Assembly: GCA_016286665.1 (NCBI GenBank)
Contig: JAEETX010000017.1
Location: forward strand, 1 to 40,083
DNA: 40,083 nt
Source: Oscillospiraceae bacterium
GTDB lineage: Bacteria; Bacillota; Clostridia; Oscillospirales; Oscillospiraceae
Direction: 5' to 3'
In this document: one piece after another, positions 15,832 through 24,661 of the stretch
Layout of the letters: each line of letters begins with the position of its first letter
Position numbering within the stretch: the stretch's first letter is position 1
Notes under the pieces: model-generated
Told to the model about the DNA's origin: nothing
What the model saw: the letters and a program-made list of their open reading frames with translations, nothing else
The model's database searches: none
Program-made: the position numbers and the translations under genes

Positions 15832-16773
15832 ATGTTAAAGTATATCGTAAAGCGCCTGCTCGTCATGCTGCTGGTCCTGTGGGCGGTATCGACCATGACC
15901 TATTTCATGGTCCACGTGACGCCGGGAGACGCGGCTACCGCCATCGTTTTCAACCTGACCGGCGGGACCAACATGGACGAAGAATTGATCGAGCGCATCA
16001 ACAAACGCTTCGACCTGGACAAGCCGGTTTATGTGCAGTATTTCAACTGGCTTCTCGGCGTATTCCGAATGGATTTCGGTATTTCCTACCGCTATAATAT
16101 GCCGGTCATGGACATGATCAAGGCAAGACTGCCGAACACGGCCCGCTTGGGCCTGACGGCGGTTTTCCTCTCTGCCCTGATCGGGATACCGCTGGGGGTT
16201 TTGAGCGCGCTGCGGCAGAACAGGCTTCTGGACCACACCAGCAGAGTCGCCACACTGTTTATCGGCTCCGTCCCCGGCTTCCTCAGCGGACTGGTGCTGA
16301 TCATCATCTTTTCGCTGAAGCTCAAATGGTTCCCGACTTCCGGCATGAAAACCGCGGGAAGCATCGTGCTGCCCGCGGTCACGCTGGCGCTGGGCATGGT
16401 CGCCACCACCACCCGCATGATGCGCACCGGCATGCTGGATGTGCTTCGCCAGGATTTTATGGTCGTTGCAAAGGCAAAGGGCATCCGCAGGTCCTCCATG
16501 CTGGTGTCCCACGCCTTTCGGAACGCGCTGCCCTCGATCGTGACCGTGATCGGTCTGCAGATCGGGCATATTCTGGGAGGTTCGGTGCTGGTGGAGACGA
16601 TTTTCGCCTGGCCGGGGCTGGGCAGTCTGCTCAACGACGCGGTGAGCAACCGGGATACGCCCATGCTGGAGGGCTGTGTGATCCTGATCACCTTTGGCTA
16701 TACGGCCATCAACCTGCTCGTTGACGTCGTTTACGCCTGGCTCGACCCGCGCGTAAAGTACACGGAGGGGTGA
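15832..16773 (+). CDS. ABC transporter permease, DppB/NikB type
   Basis: A 313-residue integral membrane protein of the peptide/nickel permease family. The N-terminal segment LKYIVKRLLVMLLVLWAVST, the VTPGDAA block and the cytoplasmic EAA-like loop (VVAKAKGIRRSSMLVSHAFR) are diagnostic of DppB/NikB. About six membrane segments are visible, with the typical VETIFAWPGLGSLL near the end. I chose ATG 15832, which has GGAGGG 6 bases upstream, over the ATG at 15820. It forms a heterodimer with the next gene's product. Confidence 0.92.
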   Translation: MLKYIVKRLLVMLLVLWAVSTMTYFMVHVTPGDAATAIVFNLTGGTNMDEELIERINKRFDLDKPVYVQYFNWLLGVFRMDFGISYRYNMPVMDMIKARLPNTARLGLTAVFLSALIGIPLGVLSALRQNRLLDHTSRVATLFIGSVPGFLSGLVLIIIFSLKLKWFPTSGMKTAGSIVLPAVTLALGMVATTTRMMRTGMLDVLRQDFMVVAKAKGIRRSSMLVSHAFRNALPSIVTVIGLQIGHILGGSVLVETIFAWPGLGSLLNDAVSNRDTPMLEGCVILITFGYTAINLLVDVVYAWLDPRVKYTEG

Positions 16774-16781
16774 GGACGGAT

Positions 16782-17636
16782 ATGAAAAAGAGAAGCGCTT
16801 TGTTTCATATCAACCGGAAAAACGTGCTCCTGATCCTGGGACTGACCCTTTCCGCCCTGATCCTTCTGATCACGATCTTTTCGCCCTTGCTGGAGACCCA
16901 CAACCCGACGAAAATGAATCTCCCCAATAAGCTGAAGGCGCCGAGCAGCGAAAACTATTTCGGAACGGACGCCCTGGGCAGAGACGTGTACAGCCGGATC
17001 CTGGAGGGCTCCCGCGTCTCCCTGGGCACGGCCTTTGTCGTCGTCATTTTCTCCGCCATCCTGGGCACCGCCATCGGGCTCTTCTCCGGGTTCATCGGCG
17101 GCAGGACGGACATGGTCTGCATGCGCATCGTCGATATCTTTCTCGCGTTCCCGACGATCGTGTTCGTGCTGGCCATGACCACGTTTCTGCCGACCAACCA
17201 ATTGAGCCTGATCCTCGCCATCTGCTGCATCAACTGGGTCCGCTATGCGCGGATCGCCCGGGGCGAAGCGGTGATCATCCGCAATGTGGAATACATCGAG
17301 GCGGCCACCGCCATCGGAAACAGCAAGACGGGGATCCTGTTCCGCTATTTCCTCCCCAACACGGTCTCCAAGATCCTGATCATGATGTCCATGGATATCG
17401 GCAGCATCATCCTCTACTGCGCATCCCTGAGCTTTCTCGGCCTCGGCACGCAGCCGCCGTCTCCCGCCTGGGGGACCATGATCAACGAAGGAAGGGACTA
17501 TATCCGCAACGCACCCTGGATCTCCATCGCGCCCGGCATCGCGGTCGCCGTGACGGCGCTTTCCTTCAATATGATCGGCGACGGCTTGCGGGACGCCCTG
17601 GACCCCAGGATGCGGGAATCCATCCAGACCGAATGA
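16782..17636 (+). CDS. ABC transporter permease, DppC/NikC type
   Basis: A 284-residue permease partner. The N-terminal membrane helix (LLILGLTLSALILLITIF) is followed by the family motif YFGTDALGRDVYSRILEGSR and then five more helices. The EAA loop (EYIEAATAIGNSKTGILFRY) and LSFLGLGTQPPSPAWG are characteristic of DppC/NikC. It starts 8 bases after the previous stop; ATG 16782 is preferred to the upstream GTG at 16770, which overlaps that stop. An operon with the neighbouring genes is clear. Confidence 0.92.
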   Translation: MKKRSALFHINRKNVLLILGLTLSALILLITIFSPLLETHNPTKMNLPNKLKAPSSENYFGTDALGRDVYSRILEGSRVSLGTAFVVVIFSAILGTAIGLFSGFIGGRTDMVCMRIVDIFLAFPTIVFVLAMTTFLPTNQLSLILAICCINWVRYARIARGEAVIIRNVEYIEAATAIGNSKTGILFRYFLPNTVSKILIMMSMDIGSIILYCASLSFLGLGTQPPSPAWGTMINEGRDYIRNAPWISIAPGIAVAVTALSFNMIGDGLRDALDPRMRESIQTE

Positions 17637-17649
17637 CGGAGGTGAGCGT

Positions 17650-18612
17650 ATGGAACCGGTATTGCGTATCGACGACCTGTGCGTCGGCTTTCATGTGCGG
17701 GACAGGGTCGTCAATATCATCAACCATGTGTCCCTGCACATCGGGGAAAACGAAGTGCTCGGCCTGATCGGGGAAACGGGCTGCGGAAAATCGGTGACGG
17801 GCTCCGCCGTGCTCCGGCTTCTGCCGGATAACGCCGTCGTGGCGGGGCAGATCGACTACCGCGGGAAAGCGCTGCTGCCCATGAGCGAGCATGAATTCAA
17901 CAGGCTGCGGGGAGCAAAGATCGTTTCCGTTCCCCAGTCGCCGTCAACGTCGCTGAATCCGATGATGACGGTGGGCATGCAGGTGGAGGAATGTCTGACG
18001 AGAAGACCCGACTACAGCAAAAAGGCGCAGCAGGTTCCCGTCAGAGAACGGGTGCAGCAGATTTTTGAGCGGCTGAGGCTCAACGAGCGGGGAAAGATAT
18101 TCCGGAAATACCCCTGCGAGCTTTCGGGGGGTATGTGCCAGCGGGTCCTGATCTCCATGGGCGCTATCACCAACGCAGACCTGATCGTGGTGGACGAGCC
18201 GACAAAAGCCGTGGACTGGATCCTCCGGGCCGGCGTCGTGGACGTCCTCCGTAAAATGAAAGAGGATTACCGCTGCGCCATGATGATGATCACCCATGAC
18301 ATCGGCGTTGCCCGCGCCCTTTCCAACCGGATCGCCGTCATGTACGCCGGGGAGATCGTGGAGACCGGAACGGCCGGGCAGGTGCTGGACCATCCGCAGC
18401 ATCCTTATACGGCTGACCTGATCAGCGCGCTCCCGGAGAACGGTTTTCATGTCACGGAGGGCTTCATGCCGTCCTTCGAGGAAATGCCCGCCGCCTGCCG
18501 CTATCAGGACCGCTGCGCCCACTGCGTCGAGGCGTGCCGCTCAGGCAAACCGGAAATGCATGAGACGGAGCCAGGCCACTTTGTTTACTGCCATCGCTGC
18601 AGGGGAGAATGA
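17650..18612 (+). CDS. ABC transporter ATPase, DppD/OppD/NikD type
   Basis: A 320-residue nucleotide-binding subunit. It has a Walker A motif GETGCGKS (41-48), the Q-loop (VPQSPSTSLNPMMTVG), the signature LSGGMCQR and Walker B LIVVDEPT. The D-loop reads KAVD where most relatives have TALD. The C-terminal tail is the oligopeptide extension with several cysteines (CRYQDRCAHCVEAC, later VYCHRC), as in OppD/DppD, some of which bind an Fe-S cluster. GGAGGTGA lies 4 bases before the ATG. It drives uptake together with the next ATPase. Confidence 0.92.
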   Translation: MEPVLRIDDLCVGFHVRDRVVNIINHVSLHIGENEVLGLIGETGCGKSVTGSAVLRLLPDNAVVAGQIDYRGKALLPMSEHEFNRLRGAKIVSVPQSPSTSLNPMMTVGMQVEECLTRRPDYSKKAQQVPVRERVQQIFERLRLNERGKIFRKYPCELSGGMCQRVLISMGAITNADLIVVDEPTKAVDWILRAGVVDVLRKMKEDYRCAMMMITHDIGVARALSNRIAVMYAGEIVETGTAGQVLDHPQHPYTADLISALPENGFHVTEGFMPSFEEMPAACRYQDRCAHCVEACRSGKPEMHETEPGHFVYCHRCRGE

Positions 18613-18613
18613 A

Positions 18614-19378
18614 ATGCTGCTTGAATTACGGAACGTCACAAAAACGTATTGGTCCGGCGTCATGCGGAACAAAGCCTTTCATGCGGTCAAGGATGTGAAT
18701 CTGGAGATCGGGGAGCGGGAGATTTTCGGGATCATCGGCGAAAGCGGGAGCGGCAAAACGACGACCTGCAAGATCATCATGGGGCTATTGAAGCCCACGT
18801 CCGGGGCCGTGCTGTATCAAGGCGAGGATATCACGAAGCTGGGAAAAGCAAAGTGGCATGAGCTTCGAAAGAGCATCCAGATGATTTTTCAGCATCCCCA
18901 GATGACCTTCAATCCGAGAAGCACCGTCTATTCCGCCTGCGCCGAGCCCATTCGGATCTACAAGCTGGCAAAGGACGCGGACGAGGAACGGGAAATGGTC
19001 CTGGGCATCCTGGACAGGGTGGGCGTATCCCGCGATCAGCTGGAAAAATACCCCCATGAGATATCCGGCGGTCAGGCCCAGCGCCTGTCCATCGCAAGAA
19101 CGCTGCTGCTCAAACCCTCGCTTCTGATCTGCGACGAGCCGACCTCCATGCTGGATATTTCCGTGCAGGCGCAGATCCTCTCCCTTCTCAAGGAGATCCA
19201 CGGGAAGGAAAATCTCACGCTGCTGTATATTTCCCATAATCTGGATGTGGTCGCCGCCATCTGCGACCGGATCGCCGTCATGAAGGACGGGGAGATCGTG
19301 GAAATGGGCAATACGGACGAGGTCTTCTCCAGCCCGAAGCATGATTATACGAAGCGCCTTCTCTCGGCCCGCATTTGA
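18614..19378 (+). CDS. ABC transporter ATPase, DppF/OppF/NikE type
   Basis: A 254-residue second ATPase. It has a Walker A motif GESGSGKT (42-49), Q-loop (IFQHPQMTFNPRSTV), signature ISGGQAQR, Walker B LLICDEPTSMLD and an H-loop in YISHNLDVV. It ends soon after SPKHDYTKRLL, so it lacks the C-terminal oligo_HPY extension and matches the shorter NikE/DppF form. ATG 18614 directly follows the upstream stop (18610-18612), with a GGGGAG site. It is the last gene of the transporter operon. Confidence 0.92.
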   Translation: MLLELRNVTKTYWSGVMRNKAFHAVKDVNLEIGEREIFGIIGESGSGKTTTCKIIMGLLKPTSGAVLYQGEDITKLGKAKWHELRKSIQMIFQHPQMTFNPRSTVYSACAEPIRIYKLAKDADEEREMVLGILDRVGVSRDQLEKYPHEISGGQAQRLSIARTLLLKPSLLICDEPTSMLDISVQAQILSLLKEIHGKENLTLLYISHNLDVVAAICDRIAVMKDGEIVEMGNTDEVFSSPKHDYTKRLLSARI

Positions 19379-19403
19379 TGATCTTCCGCGGGCACGCCCC
19401 GTG

Positions 19404-19425
19404 CGGCCATCCTGCCGAAAGGCGT
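19404..19425 (+). repeat. 22-bp direct repeat, right copy
   Basis: Exact second copy of 11890-11911, same orientation, 25 bases after the end of the last transporter gene and just before the operon terminator. The copies are about 7.5 kb apart. Confidence 0.8.
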
Positions 19426-19434
19426 CGGAATAGC

Positions 19435-19464
19435 ATCGGAGCCCGGCGGCAGCCGGGCTCCGAT
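19435..19464 (+). terminator. Terminator hairpin of the transporter operon
   Basis: A 13-bp perfect stem (ATCGGAGCCCGGC and complement) with a 4-base GGCA loop. Only a weak T-rich tail (GCATTTG) follows on the plus strand. It lies between convergent genes and may serve the minus-strand gene as well. Confidence 0.6.
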
Positions 19465-19477
19465 ATGCATTTGCCGT

Positions 19478-19756
19478 TCAGAAAAACCAGCGTTTCGGGC
19501 GTTTGCAGCGTTCGCACGGACCCCGTATTTCCACCAGGATCAGGTCTTCGCCGATGCGCCGCACGCATTCCCAGCGAATGACGACGTCGTCGCCGGGAAA
19601 GAAAAGGCCCAGAAAGCGGCAGGGTCCCGGCGTCACCAGGGCCATCACCCTGCCGCTGACCGTGTCTACCAGCACGTCCTCCACATTGCCCATCCGCATC
19701 CCGTCGGCGATGTTCACGACCTCCTTGCACCGGAGGTCCGCGATCCTGCACTGCAT
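19478..19756 (-). CDS. YlmC/YmxH-family PRC-barrel protein (sporulation-associated)
   Basis: A 92-residue protein with the family hallmark MQCRIADLRCKEVVNIADG followed by GNVEDVLVDTVSGRV, a PRC-barrel strand pattern, and RWECVRRIGEDLILVE. It ends in two Cys (CERC) and an aromatic tail, a typical length for YlmC/YmxH. These proteins occur in spore formers; one member is sporulation-controlled, and the molecular role is not settled. ATG 19756 has GGGAGG 8 bases upstream; the longer frame from 19789 lacks a site. Confidence 0.85.
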   Translation of the reverse strand: MQCRIADLRCKEVVNIADGMRMGNVEDVLVDTVSGRVMALVTPGPCRFLGLFFPGDDVVIRWECVRRIGEDLILVEIRGPCERCKRPKRWFF

Positions 19757-19858
19757 GGAGCCGCCTCCCCTCATGAAAACGCGAGGCATGGTCTGCCTGC
19801 GATCATTCTATGACGGCCGGAAGGAAAATTATAACTATCATTTTTCGCCCGATTGCTA

Positions 19859-19864
19859 TATAAT
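19859..19864 (+). promoter_or_regulatory. Probable -10 element of the acyl-CoA synthetase gene
   Basis: TATAAT within an AT-rich stretch, 39 bases before the ATG at 19904. No convincing -35 lies 17 bases upstream (the sequence there is TATCAT), so an activator may be needed. Confidence 0.4.
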
Positions 19865-19903
19865 ATCCGTTACAGGCAGGAAAACTGCAAGGAGGAGCAT
19901 GCC

Positions 19904-21640
19904 ATGTTCATCACGGAAAGAGTCCCCTGGAAGGACCATATGGGCGGCGTCCCGCTGCATCTGGAATACCCGAAGGGCTCCATGTTCGACGCGGTGCGGG
20001 AAGTCGCCGCGCAGTATCCGGACAATATCGCTTTCGACTTCATGGGAAAGAGCACCACCTATAAGAAGCTGGTGGAGCAGGTGGAGGCCTGCGCCAAAAG
20101 CCTCAAGACCCTGGGCGTTCGGGCCGGGGACCGCATCACCATCGCCATGCCCAACTGCCCCCAGGCCATCTTCATGTTCTACGCGGTGAATCTGGTGGGG
20201 GGCGTCAGCAATATGATCCATCCCCTTTCCGCGGAAAAGGAGATCGAATTCTATCTCAACGAATCCGAGAGCTACAGCGTCATCACCCTGGACCAGTTCT
20301 ACAACAAAATCGAAGCCATCCGCCAGAATACCGGCGTGGTCAACGTCATCATCGCCAGCGTGAAGGATGAGCTGAGCAAGCCCGTGCGGGCGGGGTATAT
20401 GCTGACGGAGGGGCGCAAGATCAAAAAGATACCCGCCGACGCGCCCGTGATCCGCTGGAAGGAATTCATGAAGCTGGGGCAGGCCTGCTCCTGGAATTAC
20501 AAGGTGGAGCGAAAGGCGGAGGACCCCGCCGTCATCCTCTATTCCGGCGGCACCACCGGCACCACCAAGGGCATCGTCCTCACCAACCTGAATTTCAATG
20601 CCCTGAGCCGCCAGGTGGTGGCGGCAAATCCCATGTTCCGCCCCGGCGACAAGATGCTGGCGGCCATGCCCCTGTTCCACGGCTTCGGTCTGGGTGTGTG
20701 CATCCACACCATGCTGGCGTCCGGCGGCCGCTGCATCCTCATCCCGCGCTTCACCGCCAAGAGCTACGCCAGGCAGATCACCAAATACCGCTGCAATTTC
20801 ATCGCCGGAGTGCCCACACTGTATGAAGCCCTGCTGCGTCTGCCCGACATGGAAAACGCGGACCTCAGCAGCCTCAAGGGCGTCTTCTCCGGGGGCGACA
20901 GCCTCAGCGTGGAGCTGAAAAAGAAATTCGACAAATTCCTCTACGACCATCACGCCTCCATTCAGGTGCGGGAGGGCTACGGCACCACCGAGACGGTGAC
21001 GGCCTGCTGCCTGACGCCGCCCCACATGTTCAAGGAAGGGAGCATCGGCGTCCCCTTCCCGGACACCTATATCAAGATCGTCAGGCCCGGCACCGAGGAG
21101 GAACTGCCCTACGGGGAAGAAGGGGAGATCCTGCTTTCCGGCCCCACGGTCATGAAGGAATATATGAAGCACCCGGAGGAGACGGCGCAGACCCTGCGCA
21201 CCCACGCCGACGGGCTGCAATGGGTCTATACCGGCGACCTGGGCACCATGGACGACGAGGGCTTCGTCTATTTCCGGGGCCGGGCCAAGCGTATGATCAT
21301 CACCTCCGGCTACAACGTCTATCCCGGCCAGCTGGAGAACATCCTGGACGCCCATGAGAAGGTGCACATGAGCTGCGTCATCGGCATCCCCGATCCCTAC
21401 AAGATGCAGGCGGTGAAGGCTTTTATCATGCTCAAGGAGGGGGTCCCCGCCACGGAGGAGACGAAGGAGGAGCTCATGGCCTACTGCCGCAAGCATATCG
21501 CCAAATACGCCATCCCCAAGGAGATCGAGTTCCGCGTCGAGCTGCCCAAGACCCTGGTGGGCAAGGTGGCCTACCGGGTGCTGGAGGAAGAGGAAGAAGC
21601 CAAGCGGGCGGCGAAGATGCAGACAGCGGAGGCGAAGTAA
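19904..21640 (+). CDS. AMP-forming acyl-CoA synthetase (FadD-like)
   Basis: A 578-residue adenylate-forming enzyme that activates a carboxylic acid with ATP and CoA. The ATP/AMP motif SGGTTGTTKG is at about residues 214-223, the GYGTTETV motif at about 358-365, YTGDLGTMD follows, and the hinge region FRGRAKRMIITSGYNVYP leads to the C-terminal lid with a catalytic lysine (KTLVGKVAYR). The length is normal. The substrate is probably a medium- or long-chain fatty acid, but this cannot be settled from sequence alone. AAGGAGG is 8 bases upstream of ATG 19904, which is preferred to an ATG at 19853. Confidence 0.92.
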   Translation: MFITERVPWKDHMGGVPLHLEYPKGSMFDAVREVAAQYPDNIAFDFMGKSTTYKKLVEQVEACAKSLKTLGVRAGDRITIAMPNCPQAIFMFYAVNLVGGVSNMIHPLSAEKEIEFYLNESESYSVITLDQFYNKIEAIRQNTGVVNVIIASVKDELSKPVRAGYMLTEGRKIKKIPADAPVIRWKEFMKLGQACSWNYKVERKAEDPAVILYSGGTTGTTKGIVLTNLNFNALSRQVVAANPMFRPGDKMLAAMPLFHGFGLGVCIHTMLASGGRCILIPRFTAKSYARQITKYRCNFIAGVPTLYEALLRLPDMENADLSSLKGVFSGGDSLSVELKKKFDKFLYDHHASIQVREGYGTTETVTACCLTPPHMFKEGSIGVPFPDTYIKIVRPGTEEELPYGEEGEILLSGPTVMKEYMKHPEETAQTLRTHADGLQWVYTGDLGTMDDEGFVYFRGRAKRMIITSGYNVYPGQLENILDAHEKVHMSCVIGIPDPYKMQAVKAFIMLKEGVPATEETKEELMAYCRKHIAKYAIPKEIEFRVELPKTLVGKVAYRVLEEEEEAKRAAKMQTAEAK

Positions 21641-21645
21641 GGCCT

Positions 21646-22707
21646 ATGGATCGGATCGACGAACGGAACCGGGCGCTGGCGGATACGGGCGAACCGGTTT
21701 TCGCCCTGGCCGCCATTCTGGAGCGCCGGGGCAAGGAAGCGCGGGACAGGCTCAGACAGCTCACCGGCGCGCAGAACCTCTATGCCTGGCTGACGGACGC
21801 AAATAACCTCTCCATGCTGCTCATGGCTCTGCCCGCGGCAGACTACGCGCTCTTTGCACGGGCGGCCGAAGGACCCTTCCTCCAGGAGAAGGAGGTCTTT
21901 TTGCCCATGCACAGCGGCCTCATCGGCTTTTGCCTCCTGCAGCCCTATCTGGTGGGGGAGGAGCTGTATCTGGTGGTGCCCACGGAGATCCGCACCCTCT
22001 GGGGAGATTTGAAGCGCACCGATCTGCCCCGGCGGAAGCAGCTCCACGACACCCTGGACGCCTATGCCCAGGCCGCCGTGAAGCTCTATGGGGCTTTGTT
22101 CCTGGCGGATTTCGGGGAGATGCTGCGTCTGCGGTCGGAGGTGCGGTGGAACGAGGAAGCGGAGGCCATGCTGCGCGCGCTGGCGGACGGCACCTATTAT
22201 TCCGTGGAAGGAGAGCTCCTGCTGCACCGCGGCCTGAGCCCGGAGGAAGCGCAGCCCTACATGGCGGCGCGGGAAGGGCTGCCCCGCTATCTGCCGGTGC
22301 ATGAGAAGATCCTGCGCCTGGGGGACGGGGATTATTACGATGTGTTCCATGAGCTGGAGGTCTGGCGGCTGGAGGCAGAGGACCGCTTCCGGGAAGCCGG
22401 GGAGGAGGAGCCGGAGGATAAAGCCACGGCGTTCACCGACACCCTCTATGCCGTGCTGCGCATGGAGCTGGGAACGGAGGACCACAGCCCCCTTTTCGAG
22501 GAATTCGGCGTTCTGCCGGATGAAGGGCGCGTCGCGGAGATCAAGCAGCAGGTGCGCCTCTGGTGCCTGGGAGGCAACACCCCTTCGGAGCTGCTGGCGG
22601 AGTATGCCGCCGGCAGGCTGAAACCAAGGGTCAACGGCCCCTGCATCTGCGGCAGCGGCAAAAAGTTCAAAAAATGCCACGGGATGCAGTCTGTCATGCC
22701 GGAATAG
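21646..22707 (+). CDS. SEC-C zinc-motif protein of unknown function
   Basis: A 353-residue protein that starts 5 bases after the synthetase stop, so it is probably translated from the same mRNA. Most of it is helical and charged, with no catalytic motif that I recognise. It ends with a SEC-C motif (CICGSGKKFKKCHG at about 335-348), a small zinc-binding module best known at the end of SecA and used to bind partners or nucleic acids. Nothing else shows the function, and a link with the acyl-CoA synthetase is not obvious. Confidence 0.8.
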   Translation: MDRIDERNRALADTGEPVFALAAILERRGKEARDRLRQLTGAQNLYAWLTDANNLSMLLMALPAADYALFARAAEGPFLQEKEVFLPMHSGLIGFCLLQPYLVGEELYLVVPTEIRTLWGDLKRTDLPRRKQLHDTLDAYAQAAVKLYGALFLADFGEMLRLRSEVRWNEEAEAMLRALADGTYYSVEGELLLHRGLSPEEAQPYMAAREGLPRYLPVHEKILRLGDGDYYDVFHELEVWRLEAEDRFREAGEEEPEDKATAFTDTLYAVLRMELGTEDHSPLFEEFGVLPDEGRVAEIKQQVRLWCLGGNTPSELLAEYAAGRLKPRVNGPCICGSGKKFKKCHGMQSVMPE

Positions 22708-22749
22708 CGCGCATCCGCCTTGCCGGAGCGCGATTTGAGAAGAAAAGAC

Positions 22750-22787
22750 AAAAGCGGGAAACCCGACGGATCGGGTTTCCCGCTTTT
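22750..22787. terminator. Bidirectional intrinsic terminator
   Basis: A 17-bp perfect stem (AAAAGCGGGAAACCCGA and complement, loop CGGA). Its ends supply TTTT on both strands, so it can end both the SEC-C transcript (+) and the GH2 transcript (-). Confidence 0.85.
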
Positions 22788-22883
22788 CCAATCGCATACG
22801 CATTGCATATAACGACGCCCTTCGGCGCGTGGGGCAGTTCCGCCCCGGCGAGGCCCGGGCGAAACAGTCTTGGCCGGACAGGG

Positions 22884-24653
22884 CTATTCTGCGCGCTTTT
22901 CGCCGCTTGCGTCCGCGCGCGCTTCCCGTGACCGCAGCGCTTCGTTCAGGGCCGAAAGCTTTTCGGCGTCCGCCTTCAGCACCTTTCGGTCCCAGGTCAG
23001 CAGTCCGTTGTGCTCGGCCTCCACGTCGCTGAGCTGCGTGTAGATGCAGGCCTGCAGACCCTCCCTTTTCAGGGGGAGCAGCTGCTCGGTATAAAGCTTC
23101 TCCAGGGCGGATGTCAGTTCTCCGCCGCTGCGGACCCGGTGGTAGGCGATCCCCCGCCCGGAAAAGGCGTGACCCTCCACCGTGAGGCTGTAGCCGCCGA
23201 ATTCCGTGAGGGCCTGCACGCGGGGGTCGGATTTCAGCTTCAGCCTGCCGAAATACCGGTGCCGGCTGCAGAAATCGCCCACGCGCCGGTCGTGCCAGCC
23301 GCTGGCCGCGTCCACGCAGCGTTCCGGGTCCCATTGGCGCATTTTCACCGTGAGGGCCTCCGTCTCGAATTGGCCCCAGCCCTCGTTGAAAAGGGTCCAG
23401 GCAACAATGGAGGGATGGTTTGCCAGGGCAAGCACGATCTCCTCCGCTTCACGCCGGAACAGCTTCCGGGCCCGCTCGTAGCGGCGGCCGAAGCGTCCGT
23501 AGTTCCTGTCGGAGACGTGGACGCCCAGGAAGGGGAGCAGCGCCGTCCAGAAGAAGGAATAGGGCGCGCCGCCGTTGGGGATGTCCTGCCATACCAGCAT
23601 GCCCAGCCGGTCGCAGTGGTAGTACCAGCGGTCCGGCTCCACCTTCACATGCTTGCGCAGCACCTGGAAGCCCAGGCTCCGGGCGGTCTCGATATCATAG
23701 ATCATGGCCTCGTCGGAGGGAGGCGTGTAAAGGCTCTCCGGCCAGTAGCCCTGGTCCAGCAGCCCCGTCAGGAAGATGGGTTCCCCGTTGAGGAAAAGAC
23801 GCCCCTTTTCCGCCCGGAAGGTGCGCAGGGCAAAATAGCACTTCACGATGTCGCTGCCCCGCCGCAGCAGGAGGTCATACAGGAAGGGCCTCTCCGGCGT
23901 CCACAGGATGCCGTCGGGGAGGGTGAATTCCGCTCTGCCCCGCAGGTCGAAGACCCCGCTGAGCACCCGATGGCCGGACTGGAACACCGCGTAGGCGTCC
24001 CCTTCCATGGCGTCGGGCAGCTGCAGCGTCACGGACTTTCCTTCGCCGGGGGTGATGCGGATGGAGGTGAAATGGTTCACCGGCACGCTTTCCATCCACA
24101 CCGTCTGCCAGATGCCGCTCTGGGCGGTGTACCAGATGCCGCTGGGCTTCACGGACTGTTTGCCGTAGATGCCGGCGCCCTCGGCGGTCTCGTCCCGCAC
24201 GGCCACGGTCAGGGTGTTCTCCCCGGCAGGGGAGGTGAAGGCCGTGACGTCCAGGGTGAAGGGGGTATAGCCCCCCTCGTGGGTGCCGGCGCTGCGCCCG
24301 TTCATGAAAACCTCGCAGGACTGGTCCACCGCCCCGAAATGGAGCAGCAGCCGGTCCTTCATAAAGCCCGCGGGCAGGGTGAAGCGGCGGCGATACCAGC
24401 CGGTCTCCCCCGGTCCGGGGGAACGCTTCGCGCCGCTGAGGGCCGTTTCCGGGGAGAAGGGGACCAAAATGCTGTCCCCGTATTCCTCCGGTATGGCGCC
24501 GTTGGGCTGCACTTCAAAATCCCATCGCCCGTTGAGACAGAACCAGTCGGGTCGGACGAACTGTGGCCGGGGGTATTCCCCCAGGGGAATGTCCGGCAGA
24601 CTTTGCTCGCTCCAGACGGTGCGGAGACCGCTTCCGGTTTTGTGTTCCGCCAT
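22884..24653 (-). CDS. Glycoside hydrolase family 2 protein (beta-galactosidase/beta-glucuronidase-like)
   Basis: A 589-residue cytosolic enzyme (no signal peptide) with the GH2 order: jelly-roll sugar-binding domain (about 30-190), immunoglobulin-like domain (about 190-290) and TIM barrel (about 290-570). The acid/base is E424 in FNEGWGQFE and the nucleophile E484 in LTEFGGYS. Both are in place, so it should be active on beta-linked galactose, glucuronate, mannose or similar; the exact sugar is uncertain. The start lies 8 bases after the phosphoribosyltransferase stop and has no strong Shine-Dalgarno site, so translational coupling is likely. No sugar transporter is nearby. Confidence 0.9.
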   Translation of the reverse strand: MAEHKTGSGLRTVWSEQSLPDIPLGEYPRPQFVRPDWFCLNGRWDFEVQPNGAIPEEYGDSILVPFSPETALSGAKRSPGPGETGWYRRRFTLPAGFMKDRLLLHFGAVDQSCEVFMNGRSAGTHEGGYTPFTLDVTAFTSPAGENTLTVAVRDETAEGAGIYGKQSVKPSGIWYTAQSGIWQTVWMESVPVNHFTSIRITPGEGKSVTLQLPDAMEGDAYAVFQSGHRVLSGVFDLRGRAEFTLPDGILWTPERPFLYDLLLRRGSDIVKCYFALRTFRAEKGRLFLNGEPIFLTGLLDQGYWPESLYTPPSDEAMIYDIETARSLGFQVLRKHVKVEPDRWYYHCDRLGMLVWQDIPNGGAPYSFFWTALLPFLGVHVSDRNYGRFGRRYERARKLFRREAEEIVLALANHPSIVAWTLFNEGWGQFETEALTVKMRQWDPERCVDAASGWHDRRVGDFCSRHRYFGRLKLKSDPRVQALTEFGGYSLTVEGHAFSGRGIAYHRVRSGGELTSALEKLYTEQLLPLKREGLQACIYTQLSDVEAEHNGLLTWDRKVLKADAEKLSALNEALRSREARADASGEKRAE

Positions 24654-24661
24654 GGCGAGAC

